From Komagataeibacter sucrofermentans DSM 15973 (GTDB lineage: Bacteria; Pseudomonadota; Alphaproteobacteria; Acetobacterales; Acetobacteraceae), in contig NZ_CP137157.1 in NCBI RefSeq assembly GCF_040581405.1, positions 2,313,001 through 2,377,000 on the forward strand: a stretch of DNA of 64,000 bases, given 5' to 3'. The notes under the pieces were generated by a model. The model worked only from the letters and a program-made list of their open reading frames with translations, ran no database searches and was not told the origin of the DNA. A program made the position numbers and the translations under genes. Shown here piece after piece: positions 1-11,682 of the stretch; position 1 is the first letter of the stretch; the number at the start of each line of letters is the position of its first letter.

Positions 1-578
1 GTCCAGAACCGTGGCGGGCGCGGCTGGTAGGTGGCCTTGCGCGCGCGCCGCCGCATGGCGGCCATATAGCCGCGCATGAGTTGCGGCACATCCACCGCCA
101 GCCCCGAGCGGTCAATCGCTACAAGGCTTTCGGCCTGCCCGCGCTCAAACACTTCATGGCCAAGCTGGTCGCGCGCGCCAAGCCAGCGGCCAAGCTGCAC
201 CATGCGCTCAAGTTCGAGCAGGCGCTCGTGCAGCAGGGTAGCTGCGTCCTCGGCATCGGTGTCCTCGCCATCATCCTCGGGCAGCAGCAGGCGCGACTTG
301 AGCCAGGCCAGCCATGCCGCCATGACCAGCCAGTCCGCCGCCTGCTCCAGCCGCACGGCAGGGATGGAGCGCACCACCGCCAAAAACTGCTCGACAAGCT
401 GAAGGATGGAAATGCGCCACAGATCCACCTTCTGCGCCCGGGCGAGTTCAAGCAGCAGGTCCATCGGCCCGTCGAACCCGTCAAGATGCACGATGGGCGA
501 AGTCGGCTGCCCCTGCGTGGCGTCAGCCATGGGGGCGGGCGTGCCAGCCGCCCGCCCTGCCTCCTCTGGCCGGGTCAT
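1..578 (-). CDS. scpA: Segregation and condensation protein A (C-terminus cut by window edge)
   Basis: ScpA is the kleisin subunit of the bacterial SMC-ScpAB condensin, which compacts and segregates the chromosome. Reading inward from 578, the product contains PIVHLDGFDGPMDLLLELA, the hallmark N-terminal ScpA motif. It is followed by LARAQKVDLWRISILQ and a helical region with WLVMAAWLAWLKSRLLLPE, both typical of the family. The frame stays open to base 1, so the C-terminus is outside the window. The chosen start is ATG at 578, 9 nt after the stop of the SPOR gene. An in-frame ATG at 530, just before the conserved block, is possible. It is the last visible gene of the argS-SPOR-scpA operon. 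Confidence 0.9.
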   Translation of the reverse strand, partial: MTRPEEAGRAAGTPAPMADATQGQPTSPIVHLDGFDGPMDLLLELARAQKVDLWRISILQLVEQFLAVVRSIPAVRLEQAADWLVMAAWLAWLKSRLLLPEDDGEDTDAEDAATLLHERLLELERMVQLGRWLGARDQLGHEVFERGQAESLVAIDRSGLAVDVPQLMRGYMAAMRRRARKATYQPRPPRFW

Positions 579-587
579 GGGGTGCGC

Positions 588-1562
588 TCAGGAATGGACC
601 GGTTCACACGGCAGGCTTTTGGCCTTGACCTTCTCGCACACCGATGCGGCCTGCGCCTTGCTCAGCCCCTTGATGCGCAGGCGGTAGAACGTCTTGCCAC
701 TGCGCTCCGCCTTGATGACGGCAGGCTGGTAGGAACCGAACACGCCGGGGTAGCGGCTGAGCAGATGGCTCCAGTTTTTCAGCGCTGCCTCCTGCGAATC
801 AAGGGCGGCCAACTGCACGCTGTAGGCGCCACTGCCCTCATTGAGGGCGCGCGGCACCGGCGGCGGCAGGGCAGCGGGTTCCTCCTCGGCCTGCTTTACC
901 GGTTCCGCTGGCTTCTGGGCGGCCTCCTGCGGGGCAGGCTCGGGCTGGGTGGCAGGCTGCTCGGCGGGGGCTGCGGCGGTCGCAGGCGGCGGGGTGGCAT
1001 TGCCGCCATCGGCGCTGTCGCTGCCCGGTGGCGGGGCATACTGCCGGGCCATGGCATCGGGCTGGGGCTGCTCGGGCGGGGGCGAGAGGCGCATCACGCC
1101 GCCATCAGCGGCCATGCCATCGCCTGCGCCCAGAATCTGCATGCCACCCGGATCAGCGGGCTTGACGCGCACCGGCCCCGGTGGCGGGCCAAGCACTGCA
1201 ATGCCGCCTTCATGATGGCCAAACAGAGACCAGCCACCAATGGCAATGACCAGAATGCCGCCAAGCCCGGCCGCGCCATAGACCAGCTTGCGGGTCAGCG
1301 GGTCATCGCCGAGCAGGCTGCTGCCTGCAAGGCGCGCCAGCAGGGCCTTGAAATCAGTCCCGCCCCTGCTGCCACGCGGCGGCGTGCGCGGGCCGATGTC
1401 ATCGGCTGGCTCCATGGGCGAGCGCGTGTTCAGGTCGGGGTTGGAATCAGCCCCCATGCGCTCGCGCGTGGCGGGGCGCTCGGCATAGGGATCGGGTGCC
1501 GCGGGGTTGTTCCGAAGATCATCGGAACCACCATTGCGCTGCGGGGTATCGTCAGGACTCAT
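588..1562 (-). CDS. SPOR domain-containing inner-membrane protein
   Basis: This is a 324-residue bitopic membrane protein. Residues 1-90 are polar and cytoplasmic. Residues about 93-114 form one transmembrane helix (LVYGAAGLGGILVIAIGGW). A long Pro/Ala/Glu-rich periplasmic linker follows. Residues about 241-324 form a SPOR domain (GAYSVQLAALDSQEAALKNW, FYRLRIKGLSKAQA). SPOR domains bind denuded glycan strands at the division septum, so a role in cell division or septal peptidoglycan is likely; this is inferred from the family. Its ATG overlaps the argS stop by 4 nt (ATGA), and scpA begins 9 nt downstream, indicating one operon. In many alphaproteobacteria nagZ lies between the SPOR gene and scpA; it is absent here. 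Confidence 0.88.
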   Translation of the reverse strand: MSPDDTPQRNGGSDDLRNNPAAPDPYAERPATRERMGADSNPDLNTRSPMEPADDIGPRTPPRGSRGGTDFKALLARLAGSSLLGDDPLTRKLVYGAAGLGGILVIAIGGWSLFGHHEGGIAVLGPPPGPVRVKPADPGGMQILGAGDGMAADGGVMRLSPPPEQPQPDAMARQYAPPPGSDSADGGNATPPPATAAAPAEQPATQPEPAPQEAAQKPAEPVKQAEEEPAALPPPVPRALNEGSGAYSVQLAALDSQEAALKNWSHLLSRYPGVFGSYQPAVIKAERSGKTFYRLRIKGLSKAQAASVCEKVKAKSLPCEPVHS

Positions 1563-3364
1563 CGCATCTCCTCGACCGGCTGCACGCCGAGCACGTTCAG
1601 GCCCGACCGCAGCACGGTTGCCGTCGCCTCGACAAGGGCGAGCTTCGTGCGGGTTGTGGCCACGTCATCTTCCTGCACGAAGCGCAGGGTGGTGTCATCC
1701 TTGCCCCGGTTCCACAATGCATGGAAATCGGAGGCCAGTTCATTGAGATAGAACGCAATGCGGTGCGGCTCATGCGCGCTCGCCGCCGACTCGACCATGC
1801 GCGGCCACTGCGCCATGCGCTGCAAAAGGGCCAGTTCCGCATCCGCGCCCAGCCCTGACAGGTCGGTCGTGGCCAGTTCGGCCGGCGTGAGGCCGCCGGG
1901 CAGCCTGCCCGCATTGGCAAGGGCTGCCGCCGCGCGCAGCACCGAGCAGCAACGCGCATGGGCGTACTGCACGTAAAACACCGGGTTGTCGCGGCTCTGG
2001 GCCACGACCTGATCCAGGTCGAACTCCATCTGCGCATCGGCCTTGCGGGTGAGCATGGTAAAGCGCACAGCATCCCGCCCCACCTCGTCAATCAGGTCGC
2101 GCAGGGTGACGAACGTGCCCGCGCGCTTGGACATGCGCACCGGCTGCCCATCACGCACGATGCGCACGATCTGGCACAAAAGCACGTCAAGCACCGGGCG
2201 GCCATCAGTAGCCAGCGCCGCAACAGCAGCCTTCATGCGGGTGACGTAACCGCCATGGTCGGCACCCCATACATCGACCAGCACATCAGCCCCCCGACGG
2301 ATCTTGTCGGCATGGTAGCCAATGTCATTGGCGAAGTAGGTGTTCGACCCATCGGACTTGCGCAGCGGGCGGTCGACATCATCGCCAAATTCGGTGGAGC
2401 GGAACAGGGTCTGGGGGCGGGCTTCCCAGTCATCGGGCAGCTTGCCCTTGGGGGGCTCGAGCACGCCTTCGTAGATCAGGCCCTTGTCTTCCAGCTTCCT
2501 GATGGCGCGGTCGGTCTCGCCATCAGCCAGGATACCGGCCTCGCTGGTGAACACGTCATGATGCACGCCGAGGGCGGCCAGATCCTCGCGGATCATGCCC
2601 ATCATGGTATCGACCGCCTCTTTCTTCACGGTCTCGAGCCACAGGGCTGGATCGGCGGGCCTGAGGCCGGGGGCGGCAAGGCTTTCGCCATGTTTTTTGG
2701 CCAGCGCCTCGCCCACGGGCACAAGGTAGTCGCCGCCATACTGGATGGCGCCGCCGGGCACCACGGCTGCGAATTCCTCTTCCGTCACGGTGGTGTGGAG
2801 CGCCTGCAGGTAACGCCAGTACGTGGCCCAGGCCAGCGCGATCACCTGCGCCCCGGCATCGTTGATGTAATATTCCTTCGTGACCTCATAACCCGCCTTG
2901 GCCAGCAGGTTGGCCAGCACGTCACCCACCACGGCGCCGCGGCAGTGACCCACATGCATCGGCCCGGTGGGGTTGGCCGAGACATATTCCACATTCACCT
3001 TCACGCCACGGCCAGCGCTGCTCGTGCCGTAGGCCTCGCCTGCGTGCAGCACGTCACGCGCCACGGCCTGCCACACGGCGGGGGCGAGGCGCATGTTGAC
3101 AAAGCCGGGGCCTGCCACCTCGGCCTGCGCAATGCCCGGCACGCTGGCCAGCGCCGTGACCAGTTCCGCCGCGATCTCGGCCGGGCGGCGACGGGCCGCC
3201 TTGGAGATGACCAGCGCCGCATTGGTGGCAAGGTCGCCATGTGCGGGGTCGCGGGTGGGCGTAACCTCGACACGCTCAAGGGCTGCTGGGGGCAGGTCGG
3301 GCATGGTGGCGCGCAGCGCATCGCGCACATGCGTGAGGTAACGGGCGAACAGACTGTCTGACAT
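1559..3364 (-). CDS. argS: Arginyl-tRNA synthetase
   Basis: This is a class I aminoacyl-tRNA synthetase that charges tRNA-Arg with arginine in the cytoplasm. The product has 601 residues. The N-terminal additional domain (residues 1-110) is followed by the HIGH-type signature HVGH at residues 137-140 (SANPTGPMHVGHCRG). The KMSKS-type loop is PVRMSKRAGTFVTL, and the C-terminal DALR anticodon-binding domain follows (YAHARCCSVLR). The frame extends upstream to 3439, but ATG at 3364 gives MSDSLFARYLTHV, which fits the start of the family. It is the first gene of the argS-SPOR-scpA unit. A decayed dgt lies just upstream, where an intact dgt usually sits in related genomes. Confidence 0.95.
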   Translation of the reverse strand: MSDSLFARYLTHVRDALRATMPDLPPAALERVEVTPTRDPAHGDLATNAALVISKAARRRPAEIAAELVTALASVPGIAQAEVAGPGFVNMRLAPAVWQAVARDVLHAGEAYGTSSAGRGVKVNVEYVSANPTGPMHVGHCRGAVVGDVLANLLAKAGYEVTKEYYINDAGAQVIALAWATYWRYLQALHTTVTEEEFAAVVPGGAIQYGGDYLVPVGEALAKKHGESLAAPGLRPADPALWLETVKKEAVDTMMGMIREDLAALGVHHDVFTSEAGILADGETDRAIRKLEDKGLIYEGVLEPPKGKLPDDWEARPQTLFRSTEFGDDVDRPLRKSDGSNTYFANDIGYHADKIRRGADVLVDVWGADHGGYVTRMKAAVAALATDGRPVLDVLLCQIVRIVRDGQPVRMSKRAGTFVTLRDLIDEVGRDAVRFTMLTRKADAQMEFDLDQVVAQSRDNPVFYVQYAHARCCSVLRAAAALANAGRLPGGLTPAELATTDLSGLGADAELALLQRMAQWPRMVESAASAHEPHRIAFYLNELASDFHALWNRGKDDTTLRFVQEDDVATTRTKLALVEATATVLRSGLNVLGVQPVEEMR

Positions 3365-3475
3365 GCGGCTTGGTTTCCCAACAGATAACGGTAACAGGCC
3401 CTGTGGCCCGGCATGGTATGGCCCGCCGGCATCGCGCAAAAGCGGTGGCAGGCGGAAGATCGTGCTGCGCGTGTT

Positions 3476-4103
3476 TCACCCCGGCGAGGACAGGTCCGTC
3501 AACCGTCGATATGCCTCAATGGTGCAGCAACCGGTCATACCGGCACTATAATCGGCCACCACCCGGCATGCACCTGCCATATCATCCGCCGCGCAGGCGG
3601 CAGGGGCTGGCGCGCTGGTGCCATCGGGCAGCAGGGTCATATCGGTGCCGAGAATGGTAAAGATCGATTCGACCGTAAGCCGCGCATACAGGAAATGGCG
3701 GATAGCCAGATTGACCCCGGCCATGGCCGGGCTGCAGACCACCACAGGGCGGCCGGCGTGGTGGATGTGATCGGCGCAGGGCGGGCAAGGTTACGCTGCG
3801 TCTGGCCGATCAGGTCCATGGCCAGCGTGTTGATGGCGTGGCGGATGGTTTCATGACGCAGGCGCGGATCGGCCTTGCTGGCATGCCGCGCAAGCGCTGC
3901 GGCACGGGCGGCTGCGAGGGCCGCACCCACTCCCGGCAGGCTTTCGGGTTCCTCGATATGCAGAAGCCCTGCGCGCAGGCCGTCATCAAGGTCATGGACA
4001 TGCAGGCGATATCATCGGACAGGGCGGCGAGCTGTGCCTTGGCCTCGGGGTAGAGCCTGCTACGGGCCTTAGCGGTCTGGACAGCGTAGGGTGCAGTGCT
4101 CAT
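3476..4103 (-). pseudogene. dgt: Decayed dGTP triphosphohydrolase-like gene (internal deletion plus frameshifts)
   Basis: Pieces of a Dgt-type dNTP triphosphohydrolase are spread over two reading frames. From ATG 4103 the N-terminus reads APYAVQTAKARSRLYPEA and jumps directly to QLAALSDDIA, which in intact proteins lies far downstream. The HD-domain metal ligands between these blocks are therefore missing. Near 4010 the frame shifts, and a second frame gives VHDLDDGLRAGLLHIEEPES down to about 3770. After another shift the homologous end reads VVVCSPAMAGVNLAIRHFL and VVADYSAGMTGCCTIEAYRR, stopping at 3476-3478. Intact relatives end in a very similar ADYIAGMT..EEHRRLFDL block. The position, upstream of argS and divergent from erpA, is the normal dgt locus. 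The product cannot be functional. Confidence 0.88.
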
Positions 4104-4231
4104 ATAGGATCAGGACCAAGCCATGGATGAAACGGTAAAGACCATAACTGCCGTACATCCATAACCCGCCCGCAGCCCACCGCCAACATGAAGTGGCCCC
4201 GGCCTGCGTGCACAGATCATGGTGAAACCCG

Positions 4232-4597
4232 ATGTCCACGCCCCCTTCCCCCCCGGCCGAGATGTTCCGCGTATCGGATTCGGCGGCCAATCGCCTGCGC
4301 GAGATCCTTGATGAGCAGCCCGCCGCCCCCACGGGCGAGCCAGCCCTGCGGGTGGCGGTCGAGGCGGGTGGCTGCAACGGCTTTCAGTATAAATTCGCGC
4401 TTGAACCCGAAACCCGGCCCGATGATATCGTCATTGCCGCAGGCACCGCCCGCGTGCTCGTTGACCCCGCCAGCATGGACCTGCTGAGCGGCGCCGTGCT
4501 TGATTTTGATGACAGCCTGATGGGCGCGCATTTCACGGTGCGCAACCCGCAGGCGGCCTCCTCGTGCGGGTGTGGCACCAGCTTCTCGGTGGAATGA
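4232..4597 (+). CDS. erpA: Iron-sulfur cluster insertion protein (HesB/IscA family)
   Basis: This is an A-type carrier of 121 residues that receives Fe-S clusters and delivers them to apo-proteins. The three conserved cysteines are present: Cys48 in GGCNGF, and Cys112 and Cys114 in the C-terminal SCGCGTSF motif. The core FQYKFALE and VDPASMDLLSGAVLDF match the family. In alphaproteobacteria the copy next to dgt and xth is usually called ErpA or IscA; the exact paralogue cannot be settled from sequence alone. The stop overlaps the start of xth, so the two genes are translationally coupled. The gene is divergent from the dgt pseudogene. Confidence 0.9.
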   Translation: MSTPPSPPAEMFRVSDSAANRLREILDEQPAAPTGEPALRVAVEAGGCNGFQYKFALEPETRPDDIVIAAGTARVLVDPASMDLLSGAVLDFDDSLMGAHFTVRNPQAASSCGCGTSFSVE

Positions 4598-5379
4598 TGA
4601 AATTCGTTACCTGGAACGTCAATTCCATCCGCCAGCGCCTTGACCATGTGCTTGACTACCTTGCCCGCGAGCAGCCCGACGTGCTGGCGTTGCAGGAGAT
4701 CAAGTGCGCCACCGAGATCTTCCCCGCCGAGGCCTTCAGGGAAGCGGGCTATAACAGCATCGTGGTGGGGCAGAAAAGCTATAACGGCGTGGCCATCCTT
4801 ACGCGCCTGCCGCATGAGGTCATCCACACCGCCCTGCCCGGCTGGGAAACCGACCCGCCGCAGGCCCGCTACGTGGAAATTCGCGCAGGCGGGGTGATCT
4901 TTGGCAATCTGTACCTGCCCAACGGCAATTCCGGCGGCAGTGCGGGCTACGACTCCAAGCTTGCCTTCATGGACGCACTCGCCCTGCACGCCCACGCCAT
5001 GCTCGCGGCCGGGCAGGACTTCGTGCTGCTTGGTGACTACAATGTCTGCCCCACCGATGAGGACTGTGCTCCCGGCGCGCTCTCGCCCGATGATGCGCTG
5101 CTGCGCCCGGCCACCCGTGCCGCCTTCCGCCGCCTGCTCTGGCTGGGCCTGACCGATGCGCTGCGCGCGCTGCACCCCACCGGGCGGTTCTATACGTTCT
5201 GGGATTATCAGGCTGCCGCCTGGCAGCGTGACAGCGGGCTGCGCATCGACCATGCCCTGCTCTCGCCCCGCCTGGCCGAACGGCTGCTGAGCGCCCTGCC
5301 TGCGCGCGATGAGCGCGGCAAGGCCCAGCCATCGGACCACGTGCCGCTGGCCGTTACAGTGGCCGACGCGGCGGGCTGA
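4597..5379 (+). CDS. xth: Exodeoxyribonuclease III
   Basis: This is an AP endonuclease and 3'-5' exonuclease of the exonuclease/endonuclease/phosphatase superfamily, acting in base-excision repair. The product has 260 residues. It starts MKFVTWNVNSIRQR, with LALQEIKC carrying the metal-binding Glu34. LLGDYNVCPTDED holds the catalytic Asp/Asn pair, and the C-terminal QPSDHVPLAVTV holds the catalytic Asp-His. Two ATG codons are adjacent, 4594 and 4597; both overlap the erpA stop, and the second gives the usual N-terminus. The 3' end overlaps the convergent EipB-like gene by 26 nt. Confidence 0.94.
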   Translation: MKFVTWNVNSIRQRLDHVLDYLAREQPDVLALQEIKCATEIFPAEAFREAGYNSIVVGQKSYNGVAILTRLPHEVIHTALPGWETDPPQARYVEIRAGGVIFGNLYLPNGNSGGSAGYDSKLAFMDALALHAHAMLAAGQDFVLLGDYNVCPTDEDCAPGALSPDDALLRPATRAAFRRLLWLGLTDALRALHPTGRFYTFWDYQAAAWQRDSGLRIDHALLSPRLAERLLSALPARDERGKAQPSDHVPLAVTVADAAG

Positions 5380-6244
5380 GGGGCGTGGCTGGCGGGCAGT
5401 GCTCGGGTGCTGGCAGCAGCCGGAACTCGCGCAACGTGCCCGCCAGCCTGAACTGCCCGAAATCAAGGTCGAGCCTGTCGGCCACGCCATTGGCGAAGTA
5501 GCGCATGCCCTGCTCGAATATCGGCCCCATGTCACGCGTGGTGGGGTTGTAGTAGGCAATATGCACCCGCTGCGCCCCAAGGGGGGCAAGGGCTGCAAAA
5601 GGCGTTGCGACCGGCGGCGCCTCGCGGGCCAGCAGCAGCACGTAGGTATTCAGCGCCCCGGTCTCGACCGTGCCATCGAACAGGGGTGGCGCGATCTCGG
5701 TCTGGCCCGCCTGCCCTGCCGCGATCACGCGGGTGGTGTGCGCTACGGGGAACAGCGTGCCCGCGGGCAGCGCCACGTCATGCACGCCGGGCGCGGTATA
5801 ATGCACCCTGCCGCCGGTGGGGCGCATATGCGCCTCGCCCGCTATGCGCGGGCTGGGCTGGCCGTTTTCACTCTGGTCTGCGCGGAAGATGAGGGATGAG
5901 CCATCCTTGTCCTCCAGTACCGCGTAATCGGAATCGCTGTTGTGCTCGTCACCGCCCCGCCCCACGCTGCGCACATGCAACTGCTGCTGGGTGGACCAGG
6001 CCGTGCACATGTCGGACAGCACGAAGGTCAGCTTTCCCTCCGCCGTCACCACATCGCCATTGCCCACGGCGGACAGGACAAGGTCATACACCGCCCGGTG
6101 CGCCGCCATGCCCGCGGCCGGGGCGGCCAGCGCCTGGCCATGCCACAGCCCCGTAGCCACCATGGCCGCGATCACGCCACGCTGATACGCCCGCCGCACC
6201 ACAATGCGGCGCGCCGTGAGGGAGGAGTCCTTCACGGCGGTCAT
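5354..6244 (-). CDS. EipB-like periplasmic cell-envelope integrity protein (DUF1849)
   Basis: This 296-residue exported protein resembles the EipB/DUF1849 family of alphaproteobacteria, which folds as a periplasmic beta-spiral and is needed for envelope integrity. A basic N-terminus is followed by a hydrophobic segment (RGVIAAMVATGLWHGQALA), with predicted cleavage near ALA-APA. Family-like blocks are HRAVYDLVL at the start of the mature part, FDGTVETGALNTYVLLL, and a C-terminal FGQFRLAGTLREFRLLP. Only two cysteines remain in the mature part, in DMCTAW and PEHCPP. This fits the single conserved disulfide of EipB. The gene lies 5 nt after aspS and is probably co-transcribed. Its 3' end overlaps xth by 26 nt. 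Confidence 0.78.
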   Translation of the reverse strand: MTAVKDSSLTARRIVVRRAYQRGVIAAMVATGLWHGQALAAPAAGMAAHRAVYDLVLSAVGNGDVVTAEGKLTFVLSDMCTAWSTQQQLHVRSVGRGGDEHNSDSDYAVLEDKDGSSLIFRADQSENGQPSPRIAGEAHMRPTGGRVHYTAPGVHDVALPAGTLFPVAHTTRVIAAGQAGQTEIAPPLFDGTVETGALNTYVLLLAREAPPVATPFAALAPLGAQRVHIAYYNPTTRDMGPIFEQGMRYFANGVADRLDLDFGQFRLAGTLREFRLLPAPEHCPPATPLSPPRRPL

Positions 6245-6249
6245 GGCGC

Positions 6250-8046
6250 TCAGTCCTTTTTCTGGCCGGGCTTGGGGCGCGGCAGGTCGAGGGCGAGCGA
6301 GAGTTCCTTGAGCCGCTGCGGCTCGACGGGGGCGGGCGCGCCCATCATCAGGTCCTCGCCCTGCTGGTTGAGCGGGAACAGGATCACCTCGCGGATGTTC
6401 GGCTCATCGGCGAGCAGCATCACGATACGGTCCACACCCGGCGCCGAGCCACCATGCGGCGGCGCGCCATAGCGGAAGGCGTTGAGCATGCCGCCAAAGC
6501 GGGCCTCGACCTCGCTGGCGGGATAGCCCGCGATCTCGAAGGCGCGGATCATCACATCAGGCTGGTGGTTACGGATCGCGCCTGAGGAGAGTTCGATGCC
6601 GTTGCACACGATATCGTACTGATAGGCCTTGATGGTCAGCGGGTCCTGATTCTGGAGCGCGTCCATGCCACCCTGCGGCATGGAGAACGGGTTGTGCGAG
6701 AAGTCGATCTCGCCCGTTTCCTCATTGCGCTCGTACATCGGGAAATCCGTGATCCAGCAGAAGCGGAAGGCATTCTGCTCGATCAGGTCGAGTTCGGTTG
6801 CAACCCGGGTGCGCACGGCGCCCGAGAACTTGACCATCTCATCGCCCTTGCCCGCCACGAAGAATACGGCGTCACCCGCCTTGAGGCCGGTTTTGGCGCG
6901 GATGGCCTCGATGCGCTCGGCCTCGAGGTTCTTGGCGATCGGGCCCTTGCCACCTTCTTCGGCGAAGATGATGTAGCCCAGCCCACCGGCACCCGATTCA
7001 CGCGCCCAGTTATTGAGCTTGTCAAAGAATGCACGCGGGCGGTCACCCGCACCGGGGGCGGGAATGGCGCGGATCTGGCCACCGTCGGCTGCGATGCGGG
7101 CAAATAGGCCAAAGCCGGAACCGGCAAACGCCTCGGTCACATCCGAGAGTTTGAGCGGGTTGCGCAGGTCGGGCTTGTCGCTGCCATAGACTTCCATGGC
7201 CGTGGCGTAGGGAATGCGCTCGAACGGCCCTTCGCTCACGATGCGGCCACCGCCGAATTCGCGGAACACGCCTTCCATCACCGGCTCGAGGGTCGCGAAC
7301 ACGTCTTCCTGTGTTGCGAACGCCATCTCGAAATCAAGCTGGTAGAACTCGCCGGGCGAGCGGTCGGCGCGCGCCGCTTCATCACGGAAGCACGGCGCGA
7401 TCTGGAAATAGCGGTCAAACCCCGCCACCATGGCCAGCTGCTTGAACTGCTGCGGGGCCTGCGGCAGGGCATAGAACTTGCCCGGATGCATGCGCGCGGG
7501 CACGAGGAAGTCACGCGCCCCCTCGGGCGACGATGCGGTCAGGATCGGGGTCTGGAACTCGACAAAGCCCAGATCCGTCATCCGCTTGCGCAGGCTGGCG
7601 ATCACCTGCGCGCGCAGCATGATGTTGCGGTGCACCTTCTCGCGCCGCAGGTCGATGTAGCGGTAGGTCAGGCGCAGGTCTTCGGGGTAGTGCTCACTGC
7701 CCGCCACCTGCAGCGGCAGCACATCGGCGCTGGACTGGACCTCGATCTCGCGCGCGCGCAGTTCGATCTCGCCGGTGGGCAGGTTGGGGTTTTTGGTTGC
7801 GCCATCGCGCAGCACCACTTCGCCTGTCACGGTCAGCACGCTTTCCACGCGCACGCGCTCGGCTGTTTCCAGCACGGGGGAGCCTGCGGGGATCACGATC
7901 TGCGTCATGCCGAAATGGTCGCGCAGGTCAATGAACAGCAGGCCGCCATGATCGCGCTTGGAGTGTACCCATCCGGAAAGGCGGGCCGTCTGCCCGGCAT
8001 CGGCAGCCCGCAGGGCCGCGCAGCTATGGGTACGATAGGGATGCAT
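6250..8046 (-). CDS. aspS: Aspartyl-tRNA synthetase, probably the non-discriminating Asp/Asn type
   Basis: This is a class IIb synthetase of 598 residues. It has an N-terminal OB-fold anticodon domain ([21 protein letters not shown]), motif 2 ([21 protein letters not shown]), a GAD insertion domain and motif 3 ([14 protein letters not shown]). His33 in the RDHGG loop occupies the position where non-discriminating enzymes carry His and E. coli carries Leu. This suggests it charges both tRNA-Asp and tRNA-Asn, with GatCAB finishing Asn-tRNA; that last step is inferred, because gatCAB is not in the window. The start is ATG at 8046. The EipB-like gene follows after 5 nt. Confidence 0.95.
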   Translation of the reverse strand: MHPYRTHSCAALRAADAGQTARLSGWVHSKRDHGGLLFIDLRDHFGMTQIVIPAGSPVLETAERVRVESVLTVTGEVVLRDGATKNPNLPTGEIELRAREIEVQSSADVLPLQVAGSEHYPEDLRLTYRYIDLRREKVHRNIMLRAQVIASLRKRMTDLGFVEFQTPILTASSPEGARDFLVPARMHPGKFYALPQAPQQFKQLAMVAGFDRYFQIAPCFRDEAARADRSPGEFYQLDFEMAFATQEDVFATLEPVMEGVFREFGGGRIVSEGPFERIPYATAMEVYGSDKPDLRNPLKLSDVTEAFAGSGFGLFARIAADGGQIRAIPAPGAGDRPRAFFDKLNNWARESGAGGLGYIIFAEEGGKGPIAKNLEAERIEAIRAKTGLKAGDAVFFVAGKGDEMVKFSGAVRTRVATELDLIEQNAFRFCWITDFPMYERNEETGEIDFSHNPFSMPQGGMDALQNQDPLTIKAYQYDIVCNGIELSSGAIRNHQPDVMIRAFEIAGYPASEVEARFGGMLNAFRYGAPPHGGSAPGVDRIVMLLADEPNIREVILFPLNQQGEDLMMGAPAPVEPQRLKELSLALDLPRPKPGQKKD

Positions 8047-8180
8047 GCTCTTGTCCTGATTCTACCAGATTTGGGGGGCGCGGCCACAAAGGGTCGCACC
8101 CGGTTGCAGGCGCGACAAAGCCAATCCCGCCCGCGCCTGTCAAGGTTATAGCTGCACGGCCCCTGTGCGCGGGGCCATGC

Positions 8181-9272
<1,092 letters not shown>

Positions 9273-9395
9273 ATAAGACTTGCCGCCATCCAAAAACCGG
9301 AACACAAAAAAGGGCGTGTAGGGAAGCATCCGGCCGAAGCGCGTTCAAGGCCCTGCCGCCTGAATACTTTGAATAAAGCCGCAGTTGCGGTTTTT

Positions 9396-9498
9396 CTGCC
9401 ATAAGGCAGCGTAACCCGTTCCCGCATGGGCAGGATCATACAGGCAGTCAGCCCACAGGGCTACACCGGAACATGAAAAGCCCCCTGCCTTAAGGCAG
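9396..9498. repeat. Two near-identical 14-bp palindromes upstream of mtnA
   Basis: CTGCCATAAGGCAG at 9396-9409 and CTGCCTTAAGGCAG at 9485-9498 are the same palindromic motif with one changed base, spaced 89 nt centre to centre. They lie in the 307-nt gap between mtnA and htpG, upstream of mtnA in its direction of transcription. They could be paired operators or short hairpins. Neither has a convincing U-tract on the strand where it would terminate. Apart from these and the htpG terminator, nothing else is recognised in the 9273-9579 gap. Confidence 0.4.
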
Positions 9499-9507
9499 CA
9501 TGTGCCC

Positions 9508-9549
9508 TAAAAACGCAACATCCCGCCATGCAGGGCGCATGGCGGGATG
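9508..9549 (-). terminator. Rho-independent terminator of htpG
   Basis: A perfect 13-bp inverted repeat (CATCCCGCCATGC, 5-nt loop, GCATGGCGGGATG) spans 9519-9549. On the minus strand it is followed by TTGCGTTTTT. It begins 30 nt after the htpG stop codon at 9580-9582. Confidence 0.85.
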
Positions 9550-9579
9550 CTTCGGGCGCATCATTCAGCGCAGGGTGGC

Positions 9580-11466
<1,887 letters not shown>

Positions 11467-11514
11467 GGCTTATCCAGTCTGTCTGTTGCACTGCATCAGG
11501 TTACAATTTGTATT

Positions 11515-11545
11515 GGATATGGAAATCCCGGTCGGTTTTTCAATG
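11515..11545 (-). promoter_or_regulatory. Candidate sigma-32 (RpoH) promoter of htpG
   Basis: On the minus strand CATTGAAA is followed, after about 14 nt, by TCCATATCC. This resembles the heat-shock consensus CTTGAAA-N11-16-CCCCATNT. The -10 element lies about 50 nt before the htpG start. The match is to a known consensus by eye; rpoH itself is present at 29806-30702. Confidence 0.5.
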
Positions 11546-11608
11546 GCCTGCATGCACAGCGCCCGCAAGCCATGCAGGGTGAGACTGCTTGCTGACCGGC
11601 CTGGCCAA

Positions 11609-11652
11609 ATGCCACCCTTTTGAAAAAAGGCGACACCCAAAAACCTTTCCTG
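11609..11652 (+). repeat. Dispersed intergenic repeat, partial copy (hairpin 2 plus 3' flank)
   Basis: GCCACCCTTTTGAAAAAAGG with the flank CGACACCCAAAAACC matches the second half of the complete copy at 36745-36829, in the same orientation. The GCC(G/A)CC...GG(C)G(A/G)C stem is imperfect here. It lies between the Nudix gene stop and the htpG promoter. Confidence 0.65.
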
Positions 11653-11682
11653 CTTTCACCAATACATTGTCTTTAAACGATT

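Noticed and set aside
9273-9579. A SAM riboswitch upstream of mtnA
   Set aside because: No match to the conserved cores of known SAM riboswitch classes was seen.
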